Shown here in pieces: positions 24,778 to 33,578 of a stretch of 64,000 bases of DNA. The notes under the pieces are model-generated. The model was given only the letters and a program-made list of their open reading frames with translations, was not told the origin of the DNA and made no database searches. Source of the stretch: CAYXVJ01 sp050309435. GTDB taxonomy: Bacteria; Bacillota; Clostridia; Saccharofermentanales; Fastidiosipilaceae. The stretch is taken from positions 81,433-145,432 of the forward strand of contig JBNRMJ010000031.1 in the NCBI GenBank assembly GCA_050309435.1. The letters run 5' to 3'. Position 1 is the stretch's first letter; each line of letters begins with the position of its first letter. The translations under genes and the position numbers were made by a program.

Positions 24778-25713
24778 TTAGATCTTGTCGTTGCAGCCAA
24801 GCACGTTGACAATCTTATGAGCGACCATCTTCTTGATGTTTTCGCGTGCGGGCTTCAGATACTGACGAGGATCGAAGTGACCGGGGTTCTCGGCGAAGTA
24901 CTCGCGAATGGTACCCGTCATGGCCAGACGAAGGTCAGAGTCGATGTTGATCTTGCAAACGGCCATACCGGCAGCCTTACGAAGCATATCTTCCGGAATA
25001 CCGATGGCATCGGGCATGGCTCCGCCGTGCTCGTTGATCATCTTGACGTACTCGGGCATAACGCTGGAAGCACCGTGCAGAACGATCGGGAAACCGGGCA
25101 AACGCCTGCTGATTTCTTCGAGAATATCGAAACGAAGCTGAGGCTTCTGACCGGGCTTGAACTTGTAAGCACCGTGGCTGGTTCCGATGGCAATTGCGAG
25201 TGAGTCGACACCCGTACGCTTTACGAAATCTTCGACTTCGTCGGGCTGTGTGTAAGAAGCATCTTCGGCCGAAACATTAACATCGTCCTCAACACCGGCC
25301 AAACGACCCAGCTCGCCTTCAACGACAACACCGCGTGCATGAGCGTACTCGACAACCTTACGTGTCAGAGCAACGTTCTCTTCATAAGGAAGGTGCGAAC
25401 CGTCGATCATGACAGATGTAAAACCACCATCGATACAGTCCTTACACAGCTCGAAGCTGTCACCGTGGTCCAGATGCAAAACGATCGGCAAGCCGGTTTC
25501 CTTCTCGGCAGCTTCAACCAACTTGGTCAGATAAGTATGATTGGCATACTTACGGGCGCCTGCGGAAACCTGAAGGATAACGGGAGCGTTGAGCTCTTTG
25601 GCTGCTTCCGTGATACCCTGGATGATCTCCATGTTGTTGACGTTGAAAGCTCCGATGGCATAACCGCCCTCGTAAGCCTTTTGGAACATTTCTTTAGATG
25701 TTACTAACGGCAT
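24778..25713 (-). CDS. fba: Fructose-bisphosphate aldolase, class II
   Basis: This zinc-dependent aldolase cleaves fructose-1,6-bisphosphate to triose phosphates. The 311 residues include VILQVSAGARKYANHTYL, the metal ligands in HLDHGDSFELCKDCI and in AIGTSHGAYKF and VLHGASSV, and VMIDGSHLPYEENV. It has its own promoter and terminator, so it is expressed separately from the long operon around it. A structurally unrelated class I aldolase is encoded at 45259-46146, giving the cell two routes for the same step. Confidence 0.96.
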   Translation of the reverse strand: MPLVTSKEMFQKAYEGGYAIGAFNVNNMEIIQGITEAAKELNAPVILQVSAGARKYANHTYLTKLVEAAEKETGLPIVLHLDHGDSFELCKDCIDGGFTSVMIDGSHLPYEENVALTRKVVEYAHARGVVVEGELGRLAGVEDDVNVSAEDASYTQPDEVEDFVKRTGVDSLAIAIGTSHGAYKFKPGQKPQLRFDILEEISRRLPGFPIVLHGASSVMPEYVKMINEHGGAMPDAIGIPEDMLRKAAGMAVCKINIDSDLRLAMTGTIREYFAENPGHFDPRQYLKPARENIKKMVAHKIVNVLGCNDKI

Positions 25714-25787
25714 TATTATTCTCCTTATGACTACATTTACGGCCGAGGCAAATCGTTCGGTCGTTCAAAATTTATTGATCTCAAGAT

Positions 25788-25816
25788 ATTGTAATAATCA
25801 TAGACATTTAAGTCAA
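25788..25816 (-). promoter_or_regulatory. Promoter of class II fba
   Basis: TTGACT (25811-25816) and TACAAT (25788-25793) are separated by 17 bases, about 75 bases before the fba start codon. Confidence 0.75.
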
Positions 25817-25842
25817 TTGCCAAAGCCCCTATAATCCTCTTC

Positions 25843-28512
25843 TCAGGCTTCATCCAGTTCGAGCAGGCGAGCGGCCAGCTGGTCTCTTACTTTCTGATGA
25901 CTTGCGAGTTTATCCTGTTCCTTAGCGACAACGGATTCGGGAGCACGCGAAACGAATGACACGTTTTTGAGTTTGTTCTCCACTCGGGTAATTTCGTCTT
26001 CGGCCTTCGCCAGTGCTTGTCTGATGCGTTCTCTTTCTTTATCCAGGTCGACCAGATCGGCCAAAGGAATAAAGAGATCGGCACCGGGAACCACGGCGGT
26101 TACGGCATTGGAAGCGATTCCCTCCTTCGTGCCGCGAATATCGATCGATTCGATACCGGCCAGACGGTTCAAATAGGCTTTACCGGATTCGAAAAGAGCT
26201 GCAATCGCGTCGTCTCCGGTAACTACGATTAAACCGACTTTTCTTGAAGGAGCTACATTCATCTGTACACGGATGTTGCGGATCTGACGGGTTGCGTCCA
26301 TGACCAGTTCCATCTGTCGAACAACCGCTTCGTTTTTCCACTCGGGTCTTCTGTCCGGCCATTGGGAAATCATGATCGATGCGGCAGCAGGTGCGGCTTT
26401 CGTCGCAGGAAGGTTCATATAGATCTCTTCCGTGACAAAGGGCATGAAAGGATGCAAAAGCTGCATCGCCCGTCTCATCACCGAGACCAGAACATAACGG
26501 GCTTCCAGACCGCTTTCGGTATTTTCGCCGTAGAGTCTGGGTTTAACCATTTCGATGTACCAGTCACAATACTCTTCCCAGATAAACTCGTAGATCTTAC
26601 TCATTGCTACGCCAAGCTCGAACTTTTCCAGATTCTGCGTCAGCTCTTTAGTCACTTGATTCAGACGCGCCAGAATCCAGCGGTCTTCAGGCTGGAAATT
26701 CTTTTCGTCGACATCCTGGAAATCAATATCGTCCGGCAGGTTCATCAAAACGAAGCGGAATGCGTTCCAGATCTTGTTTACGAAAGAACGGCCGCTGTCC
26801 ACGACCTGGTCCGAGAAGCGCTGATCGCTACCGGGGCCGGTGCCCATGATCAGTGAATATCGCAGCGCATCTGCTCCGGCTTTCTCGATGACTTCCAGAG
26901 GATCGACACCGTTATCCAGACTCTTGGACATCTTGCGACCTTCGGCGTCGCGTACGATACCATGCATAAATACGGTATGGAAAGGTACTTCTCCTGTATG
27001 TTCGATGGCCGAGAATATCATTCGGGCGACCCAGAAGAAGATAATGTCGTAGCCGGTGACAAGGACATCGGTCGGATAGAAATAATCAAAATCGGCTGTT
27101 TCTTCCGGCCAACCCAAGGTTGAAAACGGCCATAAGGCAGAACTGAACCAGGTATCGAGCGTATCTTCGTCCTGATGCAGCGATTTACATCCGCAATTCG
27201 AACAGCTATCTGGTTCTTCCTTGGCCACGATGACTTCACCGCAATCATCGCAATAATAAGCCGGAATTCTGTGTCCCCACCAGAGCTGTCTGGATATATT
27301 CCAGTCACGCACGTTATTCATCCAGTTAAAGTAAATCTTTTCGAAGCGATCGGGTATAAAGCGGACTTGACTGTCTTCGACACACTTAACTGCCGGTTCG
27401 GCAAGCTCGCTCATACTGACAAACCATTGAGTAGACAGTTTGGGCTCGACGATGGTTTTGCATCGCTGACAGGTACCGACACTGTGCTTGTAAGCTTCGA
27501 TTTTCTCGATCAAACCGGCCTCTTCGAGATCTTTGACAATCGCTTTTCTGGCCTCTTCTCTTGTCATGCCGGAATAAACACCGAATCCCCCGGCGATATG
27601 CGCATCGTCGGTCATCATGTCGACCACGGGCAGATCATGACGTTTGCCGAGCTCGAAGTCGTTGGGATCATGAGCCGGCGTGATTTTCACGACACCGGTA
27701 CCAAAGTCTGATTCTACATAATCGTCGGCAACGATCGGTATTTCGATATTGCGTAGCGGTAAAATAACAGTTTTGCCGACCAGTTTCGTGTAACGCTCGT
27801 CATCGGGATGCACGGCCACGGCCGTATCGCCGAGCATTGTTTCAGGGCGCGTCGTGGCGACGACCAGATGAGACGTGCCGTCAGTCAGAGGATAACGAAT
27901 ATGCCATAGCGAGCTCTGACGCTCTTCGTAAATGACTTCGATATCCGAAATCGAAGTCTTGCAGTGAGGGCACCAGTTGATCAGGCGTTCGCCGCGATAA
28001 ATCAAACCTTTATTATACAAGTTGACAAACACGGTAGTGACCGCCTTGGATAAACCTTCGTCCATCGTAAAACGGGTACGATCCCAGTCACAAGAAGACC
28101 CCATACGCTGGAGTTGTTCCATGATGCGTTTGCCGTACTTGTCCTTCCATTCCCAGGCTTTCTCGAGAAAGCGATCGCGACCCAGATCTTCTTTACTGAT
28201 TCCTTCCCGAGCCATGGCATCGACGATTTTCGCTTCGGTGGCAATCGACGCGTGATCAATACCCGGCAGCCACAAGGCCTCGTAACCTTGCATGCGGCGC
28301 CAGCGTGTCAGTGTATCCTGGAGAGTGTTGTCCAGCGCATGACCCATATGCAACTGGCCTGTAATATTGGGAGGAGGCATCATGATGGTATAAGGCTTTT
28401 TTTGCATGTTGACGTTTGCGGCGAAATATTTATGTGCCAACCAGTTTTCGTAAATACGCGATTCGGCCTCGTTTGGTTCGAAGGCTTTGCTCACTTGGTC
28501 GATCTTTGCCAT
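25843..28512 (-). CDS. valS: Valyl-tRNA synthetase
   Basis: ValRS charges tRNA-Val. The class I signatures are both present: the HIGH motif as HMGH in NITGQLHMGHALDN and KMSKS in GRKMSKSLDNG. The CP1 editing domain contains VVATTRPETMLGDTAV, and a C-terminal coiled coil (AKAEDEITRVENKLKNVSF) follows. I place the start at 28512 (889 residues), seven bases after GAGGT. Unusually for Bacillota there is no T-box in the 100 bases between nagB and valS, so control by uncharged tRNA is not evident here. Confidence 0.97.
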   Translation of the reverse strand: MAKIDQVSKAFEPNEAESRIYENWLAHKYFAANVNMQKKPYTIMMPPPNITGQLHMGHALDNTLQDTLTRWRRMQGYEALWLPGIDHASIATEAKIVDAMAREGISKEDLGRDRFLEKAWEWKDKYGKRIMEQLQRMGSSCDWDRTRFTMDEGLSKAVTTVFVNLYNKGLIYRGERLINWCPHCKTSISDIEVIYEERQSSLWHIRYPLTDGTSHLVVATTRPETMLGDTAVAVHPDDERYTKLVGKTVILPLRNIEIPIVADDYVESDFGTGVVKITPAHDPNDFELGKRHDLPVVDMMTDDAHIAGGFGVYSGMTREEARKAIVKDLEEAGLIEKIEAYKHSVGTCQRCKTIVEPKLSTQWFVSMSELAEPAVKCVEDSQVRFIPDRFEKIYFNWMNNVRDWNISRQLWWGHRIPAYYCDDCGEVIVAKEEPDSCSNCGCKSLHQDEDTLDTWFSSALWPFSTLGWPEETADFDYFYPTDVLVTGYDIIFFWVARMIFSAIEHTGEVPFHTVFMHGIVRDAEGRKMSKSLDNGVDPLEVIEKAGADALRYSLIMGTGPGSDQRFSDQVVDSGRSFVNKIWNAFRFVLMNLPDDIDFQDVDEKNFQPEDRWILARLNQVTKELTQNLEKFELGVAMSKIYEFIWEEYCDWYIEMVKPRLYGENTESGLEARYVLVSVMRRAMQLLHPFMPFVTEEIYMNLPATKAAPAAASIMISQWPDRRPEWKNEAVVRQMELVMDATRQIRNIRVQMNVAPSRKVGLIVVTGDDAIAALFESGKAYLNRLAGIESIDIRGTKEGIASNAVTAVVPGADLFIPLADLVDLDKERERIRQALAKAEDEITRVENKLKNVSFVSRAPESVVAKEQDKLASHQKVRDQLAARLLELDEA

Positions 28513-28555
28513 GATTTTTACCTCGATCATTCTAATTTATCTGGATTAAAACATA

Positions 28556-28581
28556 ATAGGCAAGGTGAGCACCTCGCCTAT
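28556..28581 (-). terminator. Hairpin between nagB and valS, probable terminator
   Basis: ATAGGCGAGGTG and CACCTTGCCTAT (minus strand, one G-T pair) form a stem of about 11 bp with a 4-base loop, followed by TATGTTTTAATCC. The T-run is interrupted, so some read-through into valS is likely. Confidence 0.6.
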
Positions 28582-28613
28582 CAATCACTTGTTACGTGTA
28601 ACGTAAAGTGTCG

Positions 28614-29342
28614 TTAACTCAAGAGAGACGCCGCATCCTGATCCAGCAGGATGGTTACATCCGGATGAATCTGCAGAATCGATGCCTGACAGACAGGATC
28701 AATATGACCTTCTACCATGGCTTTGACGGCTTCGGCTTTCGATGCGCCGGTGGCAATCAGGAGAATACGGGATGCTTCCATAATCGTACCGATACCCATG
28801 CTGATGGCCTGGCGGGGTACTTCTTCATCATTCTCGAAGAAACGGGCATTGGCGGTAATCGTATCTTCGGTCAGATCTACGACGTGAGTCGCCTTCTGGA
28901 AGAAAGTGTCAGGCTCGTTAAAGCCGATATGACCGTTACGACCCAGACCCAGGATCTGCAGATCGATGTAATTGGCCTCGGCGATAGCTTCTTCGTAGCG
29001 CTCGCATTCGGCTTGGGGATCGGCTGCCGTTCCGTCGGGGATATTGATCGCATCGGGCAGGATGTTAATCTTCCCGAAGAGGTTGTCTACCATATAACGG
29101 AAGTAGCTCTGCTCGTGGTGACGATCCAGACCCAGGTATTCATCCAGATTGAAAGTCGTAACTTCGGCGAAGGAAATTACGCCGTCATCATAAAGCTTCA
29201 CAAGTTCCTCATAGATGCCCAGCGGTGTGCTGCCGGTTGCCAGTCCCAAAACCGATTGCGGCTCGGCCAGTAATTGTGCCGCTACGATCGCTGCACCTGC
29301 TTTAGCCACCTGCTGTTCATTCTCGAACACTTGAATAACCAT
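28614..29342 (-). CDS. nagB: Glucosamine-6-phosphate deaminase
   Basis: NagB converts glucosamine-6-P to fructose-6-P and ammonia. The 242 residues show GLATGSTPLGIYEELVKLY, the catalytic-base region TFNLDEYLGL, GLGRNGHIGFNEP (catalytic histidine) and ISMGIGTIMEA. GGAGG lies eight bases before the ATG at 29342; an in-frame ATG 27 bases upstream is not supported. With nagA (22626) it completes GlcNAc-6-P catabolism, although the genes are on opposite strands. It follows mutS2 by about 60 bases. Confidence 0.95.
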   Translation of the reverse strand: MVIQVFENEQQVAKAGAAIVAAQLLAEPQSVLGLATGSTPLGIYEELVKLYDDGVISFAEVTTFNLDEYLGLDRHHEQSYFRYMVDNLFGKINILPDAINIPDGTAADPQAECERYEEAIAEANYIDLQILGLGRNGHIGFNEPDTFFQKATHVVDLTEDTITANARFFENDEEVPRQAISMGIGTIMEASRILLIATGASKAEAVKAMVEGHIDPVCQASILQIHPDVTILLDQDAASLLS

Positions 29343-29403
29343 GTTTATATCCTCCGTACATGCATACATCTCTAACTTGTCTAATCTTATCTTAAAATAG
29401 CGT

Positions 29404-31800
29404 TTACTTCAATTCCACGATTGTCACGCCGGAATCGCCTTCGCCATAAGCGGCCAGCCGGTACGAACTCACACGTCGATCCTGTTTCAAAGCTCTGTGT
29501 ACGGCCTGGCGCAACACGCCGGAGCCTTTTCCGTGGACAACGCGAAGCGACTTGGCGCCGGTCAATACAGCATCGTCGATAAAGTGATCCAGGTTGACAA
29601 GAGCCTCGTCACTGGTCTGTCCGAGCAGCTTGATTTCCGGTCGGAAAGTCGCAGCCTTGGAAACCGATTTCTTCGCTCCGGAACGCAAACGCGCGGCGGC
29701 ACGGTCCTTCGTGCTTGTATCGGGTGTTGTTACTTCTTCCGCTACAACCAGCGTATTCGCGGGAACTTTAATTTGCATCGCTCCCACCTGCAGCATCAGC
29801 ATGCCTTTGTTATCTGCTTCGCCAAGCACACGGCCGGATTGATTCAGAATCGGCGAGAAATAAGTTTGTCCGACTTCGATCACAGCCGGTCTTTCTCCTG
29901 CTTTCGCAACTTTTCTGCTAAGGGTCTCGCGACCGATCTCGTTTTCGATCTGATTTAAGCGGCTGCGCAGTTCGGTGCGCAGGTTCTGACCGCTTTTCAT
30001 GGCGTGAGCAATATCACCGGCTTCAAAGGCTTTTTGAATGTCCGCGACCAGCGAATCGACAATTTCGACTTGCTCCTGAAGTTTGATACGGGATTCTTGA
30101 CGAGCTTTGGCAAGAATATCGGCCTTTTTGTCCTCCAGAGCCTGCATCTCCTTCTCCACTTTATCGCGCTCTCGCCGGATCTGGTTGCGTTCGCGAACTG
30201 CTTCATCCCGCAGCCGGGCGGCATCGCGTCCTCTTTTGTCCAGATCGCGGAGCAAGTCTTCGAAGTGCCGGCCTTCATCCGTAAGTAACGCCCGGGCACG
30301 ATTGATTATACCTTCATCCAAACCCAGTTTTTGAGATATGATGAAAGCATTCGAAACACCTGGAATTCCGATCATCAAACGATAAGTCGGTCTTAAGGTT
30401 TCTGTATCGAATTCCACCGAAGCGTTTTCTACTCCTTCGGTTTCAAGCGCGTAAGCTTTTAACTCTTTATAATGTGTGGTCGCCATCGTGATGGCACCCG
30501 AACGACGAAAATAATCCAAAATTGCCATCGCCAATGCGGCACCTTCCGACGGATCCGTTCCGGAGCCAAGCTCGTCTGTAAGAACCAGACTGCCCGGACC
30601 TACGATTCGGCAGATACGGACCAGATTGGTCATGTGTCCCGAGAAGGTGGACAGGCTCTGTTCGATACTCTGTTCGTCGCCGATATCGGCCAGAACATTA
30701 TCGAATACGGCGATTTCGGAATTTTCCTTAGCCGGAATTTCAAGTCCCGACATTCCCATTAACGTCAGAAGACCGCAAGTTTTAAGCGCTACAGTTTTAC
30801 CACCCGTATTCGGACCGGTAACCAGAAGCGTTTTGAATTCACGACCCATCCATAAATCGATCGGTACGACATCAGCCGCCGGAATCAAGGGGTGTCGGGC
30901 GGCTCTTAAATGAATATGTCCTTTGTCATTTAGTTTCGGAGGCATAGCCTTCATTTGAAGAGCAAGCCTGCCTTTCGCCACGGCAAAGTCGATTTGTGCC
31001 AAAGCCTCGCTGTTGGCAAGAATGCCGGTTACCTCTTCGGCAACACGTAAGGAAAAATCGTGCAGAATCGCTTCGATTTCGTCTGCTTCTTCTGACATCA
31101 GTTCTCTGATTTTATTATTGGCTGCCACGACGGCCATCGGCTCGACAAATAGCGTTTGACCGGATCCGGATGCATCGTGAACGATACCGGGGACCTGCCC
31201 TTTATGTTCGGCTTTAACGGGGACCACATAGCGGCCGTTTCGCTGGGTGATCAGGAGTTCCTGAAGATACTTGCTCTGGCCGCGTATGATTCTATCGAGC
31301 GTATCCTTGATGGATGCCTGCTGATTCTTAATGCGGCGTCTGATGTCGGCCAGTTTGGGAGATGCGGCATCGGCCATTTCTTCTTCAGATATGATGGCAT
31401 TGTCGATGTCTCGCTCGAGGCGATCGTAACGGCGAAGTCCTGCCATCATGTCGTAAACGACATTACCTTCAGGCCCGTCTTCCGGCACCATGCGCTCGAG
31501 TCGTCCCGCCGCCCTCAGCACGGACGCGATTCGCATCAGCTCGCCCATACCGAGATCGGAGCCGCGGGCCGCACGGATAACGGTCGGCCGGATATCCGAT
31601 ATGCCATGCAGCGGAGGTGTTCCTTTACTTAGTAAAATGGCTACGGCATCGCTGGTTTCCTTCAACCGGGCTTGTGCCTCTTCTAAATTATTGGTGGGTC
31701 GGATGGCTTCGCATCGTTCCCTTCCCGGAGCTGAAAAAGATAGCCCGGTTAATTGCCGGACTATTTTCGGGTACTCCAGAGTTTCTAAATGTAGTTCCAT
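29404..31800 (-). CDS. mutS2: MutS2 family ATPase/endonuclease
   Basis: MutS2 acts in recombination control and in rescue of collided ribosomes rather than mismatch repair. The 798 residues have the core helical domain, Walker A TGPNTGGKTVALKT, LVLTDELGSGTDPSEGAALA (Walker B), a long coiled coil (~500-600) and a C-terminal Smr domain (~720-798). In the Smr domain the usual LDLRG motif reads IKLLG (723-727), losing both the Asp and the Arg, while HGKGSG (756-761) is kept. Nuclease activity might therefore be reduced. GAGG precedes the ATG. Confidence 0.94.
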   Translation of the reverse strand: MELHLETLEYPKIVRQLTGLSFSAPGRERCEAIRPTNNLEEAQARLKETSDAVAILLSKGTPPLHGISDIRPTVIRAARGSDLGMGELMRIASVLRAAGRLERMVPEDGPEGNVVYDMMAGLRRYDRLERDIDNAIISEEEMADAASPKLADIRRRIKNQQASIKDTLDRIIRGQSKYLQELLITQRNGRYVVPVKAEHKGQVPGIVHDASGSGQTLFVEPMAVVAANNKIRELMSEEADEIEAILHDFSLRVAEEVTGILANSEALAQIDFAVAKGRLALQMKAMPPKLNDKGHIHLRAARHPLIPAADVVPIDLWMGREFKTLLVTGPNTGGKTVALKTCGLLTLMGMSGLEIPAKENSEIAVFDNVLADIGDEQSIEQSLSTFSGHMTNLVRICRIVGPGSLVLTDELGSGTDPSEGAALAMAILDYFRRSGAITMATTHYKELKAYALETEGVENASVEFDTETLRPTYRLMIGIPGVSNAFIISQKLGLDEGIINRARALLTDEGRHFEDLLRDLDKRGRDAARLRDEAVRERNQIRRERDKVEKEMQALEDKKADILAKARQESRIKLQEQVEIVDSLVADIQKAFEAGDIAHAMKSGQNLRTELRSRLNQIENEIGRETLSRKVAKAGERPAVIEVGQTYFSPILNQSGRVLGEADNKGMLMLQVGAMQIKVPANTLVVAEEVTTPDTSTKDRAAARLRSGAKKSVSKAATFRPEIKLLGQTSDEALVNLDHFIDDAVLTGAKSLRVVHGKGSGVLRQAVHRALKQDRRVSSYRLAAYGEGDSGVTIVELK

Positions 31801-31808
31801 AGTTTACC

Positions 31809-32399
31809 TCATGGGTGGCGCGGATCTGCAGTCTGCTTCTCAACCTTGTTTTCGGCATTCAGATAGTATCTGATATAGCTAAGCAGACTCAGGATTGAAA
31901 AAGATACCGGTACGATAAAAATAAACGGTATCAGGTATACATAATCTTCGGCGATCAGCATCGCCACGGAAAAAGCAATTACCAGTAAAATGGTCGTCAG
32001 CTTACCAAACCACTGCGCGCCGACCACAACATCACGTTTCCTGAACATGATGGCCCCTCCAAGCACCAATAGCAACTCCTTGGTGATCATGATCAAGGGT
32101 ACCCAAAGCGGCAAACGGTCGACAACAAAAAGGCAAATTCCGGTCGTGATCTGAAAGACTTTATCAACCAGCGGATCAAGTACTTTTCCTAAATCGGATA
32201 TCTGATCGAAGGTGCGGGCAATAAAGCCGTCCAAAGCATCGGTCATCCAGATCAAGAGAAAAAGCACAAAACCGGTCAGCCTTTTGTCTTCCATATTCAA
32301 GATGTAGTAAGCCATAATCGGAATCATGGCCAAACGGACAAGTGAAAGACCGTTAGGTATGGTTATTTGCTTTTTCCACTCGATATCTCTTAATTTCAT
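31809..32399 (-). CDS. pgsA: CDP-diacylglycerol-glycerol-3-phosphate phosphatidyltransferase
   Basis: PgsA makes phosphatidylglycerol phosphate in the membrane, the first committed step to PG and cardiolipin. The CDP-alcohol phosphotransferase motif is complete in DALDGFIARTFDQISDLG followed by KVLDPLVDK (D-x2-DG-x2-AR-x8-G-x3-D-x3-D). About five membrane segments are visible in 196 residues. It sits between pfkA and mutS2 with tight spacing. Confidence 0.93.
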   Translation of the reverse strand: MKLRDIEWKKQITIPNGLSLVRLAMIPIMAYYILNMEDKRLTGFVLFLLIWMTDALDGFIARTFDQISDLGKVLDPLVDKVFQITTGICLFVVDRLPLWVPLIMITKELLLVLGGAIMFRKRDVVVGAQWFGKLTTILLVIAFSVAMLIAEDYVYLIPFIFIVPVSFSILSLLSYIRYYLNAENKVEKQTADPRHP

Positions 32400-32433
32400 C
32401 TTTGCCTTCTTCTATCTTCCCATGCTAGCAGTT

Positions 32434-33477
32434 TTATAGTGCAATGAGTTTCGAATCCATATACTCGTCAACGCTGATGGTCTTGGTCATGGTCAGAGCT
32501 TCTTCCATATCGATATCCATTATTTTACCTTCGCGGTAGACAATGACTCGATTCATACGACCTTCGTCCAGACAGCTGATGGCCTCAACGCCCATCTGAC
32601 TGGCCATCTGTCGGTCACGCAGAGTCGGACTGCCGCCTCGTTGCAAGTGACCCAGAATAGTCGGACGCGATTCGATACCTGTCATCTTCTCTATTCTTTC
32701 GGCGATATCGATAGCGGATCCGGCACCTTCGGCAACCACGACAATGTAATGGTGTTTGCCCGAATTACGGCACTCAAGAAGACGTTTGACGACATCACGG
32801 TTGAAATCGTGCTCGATTTCCGGAATCAAAATAACTTCCGCACCGGTCGAAACACCTACATTTAAAGCGATATAACCCGCGCGTCTGCCCATTACTTCGA
32901 TCACGCTGCAACGCTCGTGGCTGCTTGCGGTATCGCGCAGTTTGTCGATGGCTTCCATAGCCGTATTCATGGCTGTATCATATCCGATAGTGTATTCCGA
33001 GCTGGCAATATCGTTATCGATCGTACCCGGGATACCGATCACGGGCAGACCCAAACGTGCCAGGTCCAGAGCTCCGCGGAAAGATCCGTCGCCGCCGATG
33101 ACAACCAGAGCATCGATGTTAAAGACCTTACACATGTCATAGGCTTGTTTGACACCTTCGACGGTATTGAATGTAGCCGAACGGGCTGTCATCAGGAAGG
33201 TGCCTCCGCGCTGAAGCTTTTCCGAAACCGAGCGTGCATCGAGTTCGATAATATCGCCGCGCCATAAGCCATGATAACCGCGTCTTACACCCAGCATGCG
33301 ATAGCCCTTATTCAGGCCGGCCCGGGTAACCGCCCGGATGGCCGCGTTCATGCCGGGGGCATCTCCGCCCGAGGTCAGAACCGCGATGGTTTTGATATTC
33401 TGCAGAGCCTTGGCTCGAATGTCCGGATTGCTTTCTGCTTCTTGTGCAATTTCGCCTGTCAACTTGGCATCTGTCAT
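32434..33477 (-). CDS. pfkA: 6-phosphofructokinase, ATP-type
   Basis: PfkA phosphorylates fructose-6-P, committing it to glycolysis. The 347 residues have IAVLTSGGDAPGMNAAIRA, VVIGGDGSFRGA and IGIPGTIDNDI. Glycine in GGDGS and in PGTIDND marks the ATP-dependent rather than the pyrophosphate-dependent type. MGRRAGYIALNVGVSTGAE follows. It has an N-terminal extension of about 28 residues beyond the usual start. The GGAAGG ribosome site supports the chosen ATG. Confidence 0.95.
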   Translation of the reverse strand: MTDAKLTGEIAQEAESNPDIRAKALQNIKTIAVLTSGGDAPGMNAAIRAVTRAGLNKGYRMLGVRRGYHGLWRGDIIELDARSVSEKLQRGGTFLMTARSATFNTVEGVKQAYDMCKVFNIDALVVIGGDGSFRGALDLARLGLPVIGIPGTIDNDIASSEYTIGYDTAMNTAMEAIDKLRDTASSHERCSVIEVMGRRAGYIALNVGVSTGAEVILIPEIEHDFNRDVVKRLLECRNSGKHHYIVVVAEGAGSAIDIAERIEKMTGIESRPTILGHLQRGGSPTLRDRQMASQMGVEAISCLDEGRMNRVIVYREGKIMDIDMEEALTMTKTISVDEYMDSKLIAL

Positions 33478-33578
33478 ATCGTTAATCCTTCCTTCAACCG
33501 TTCATATACACATAATCGTCTTTTAGGCATGCTTTATTATTCTATCGTAAATCATCTTAATTACCAGAGTTATATCCA

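Noticed and set aside
24763..25203. Plus-strand open frames opposite the class II aldolase
   Set aside because: They are antisense shadows of a strongly conserved gene and show no protein features of their own.
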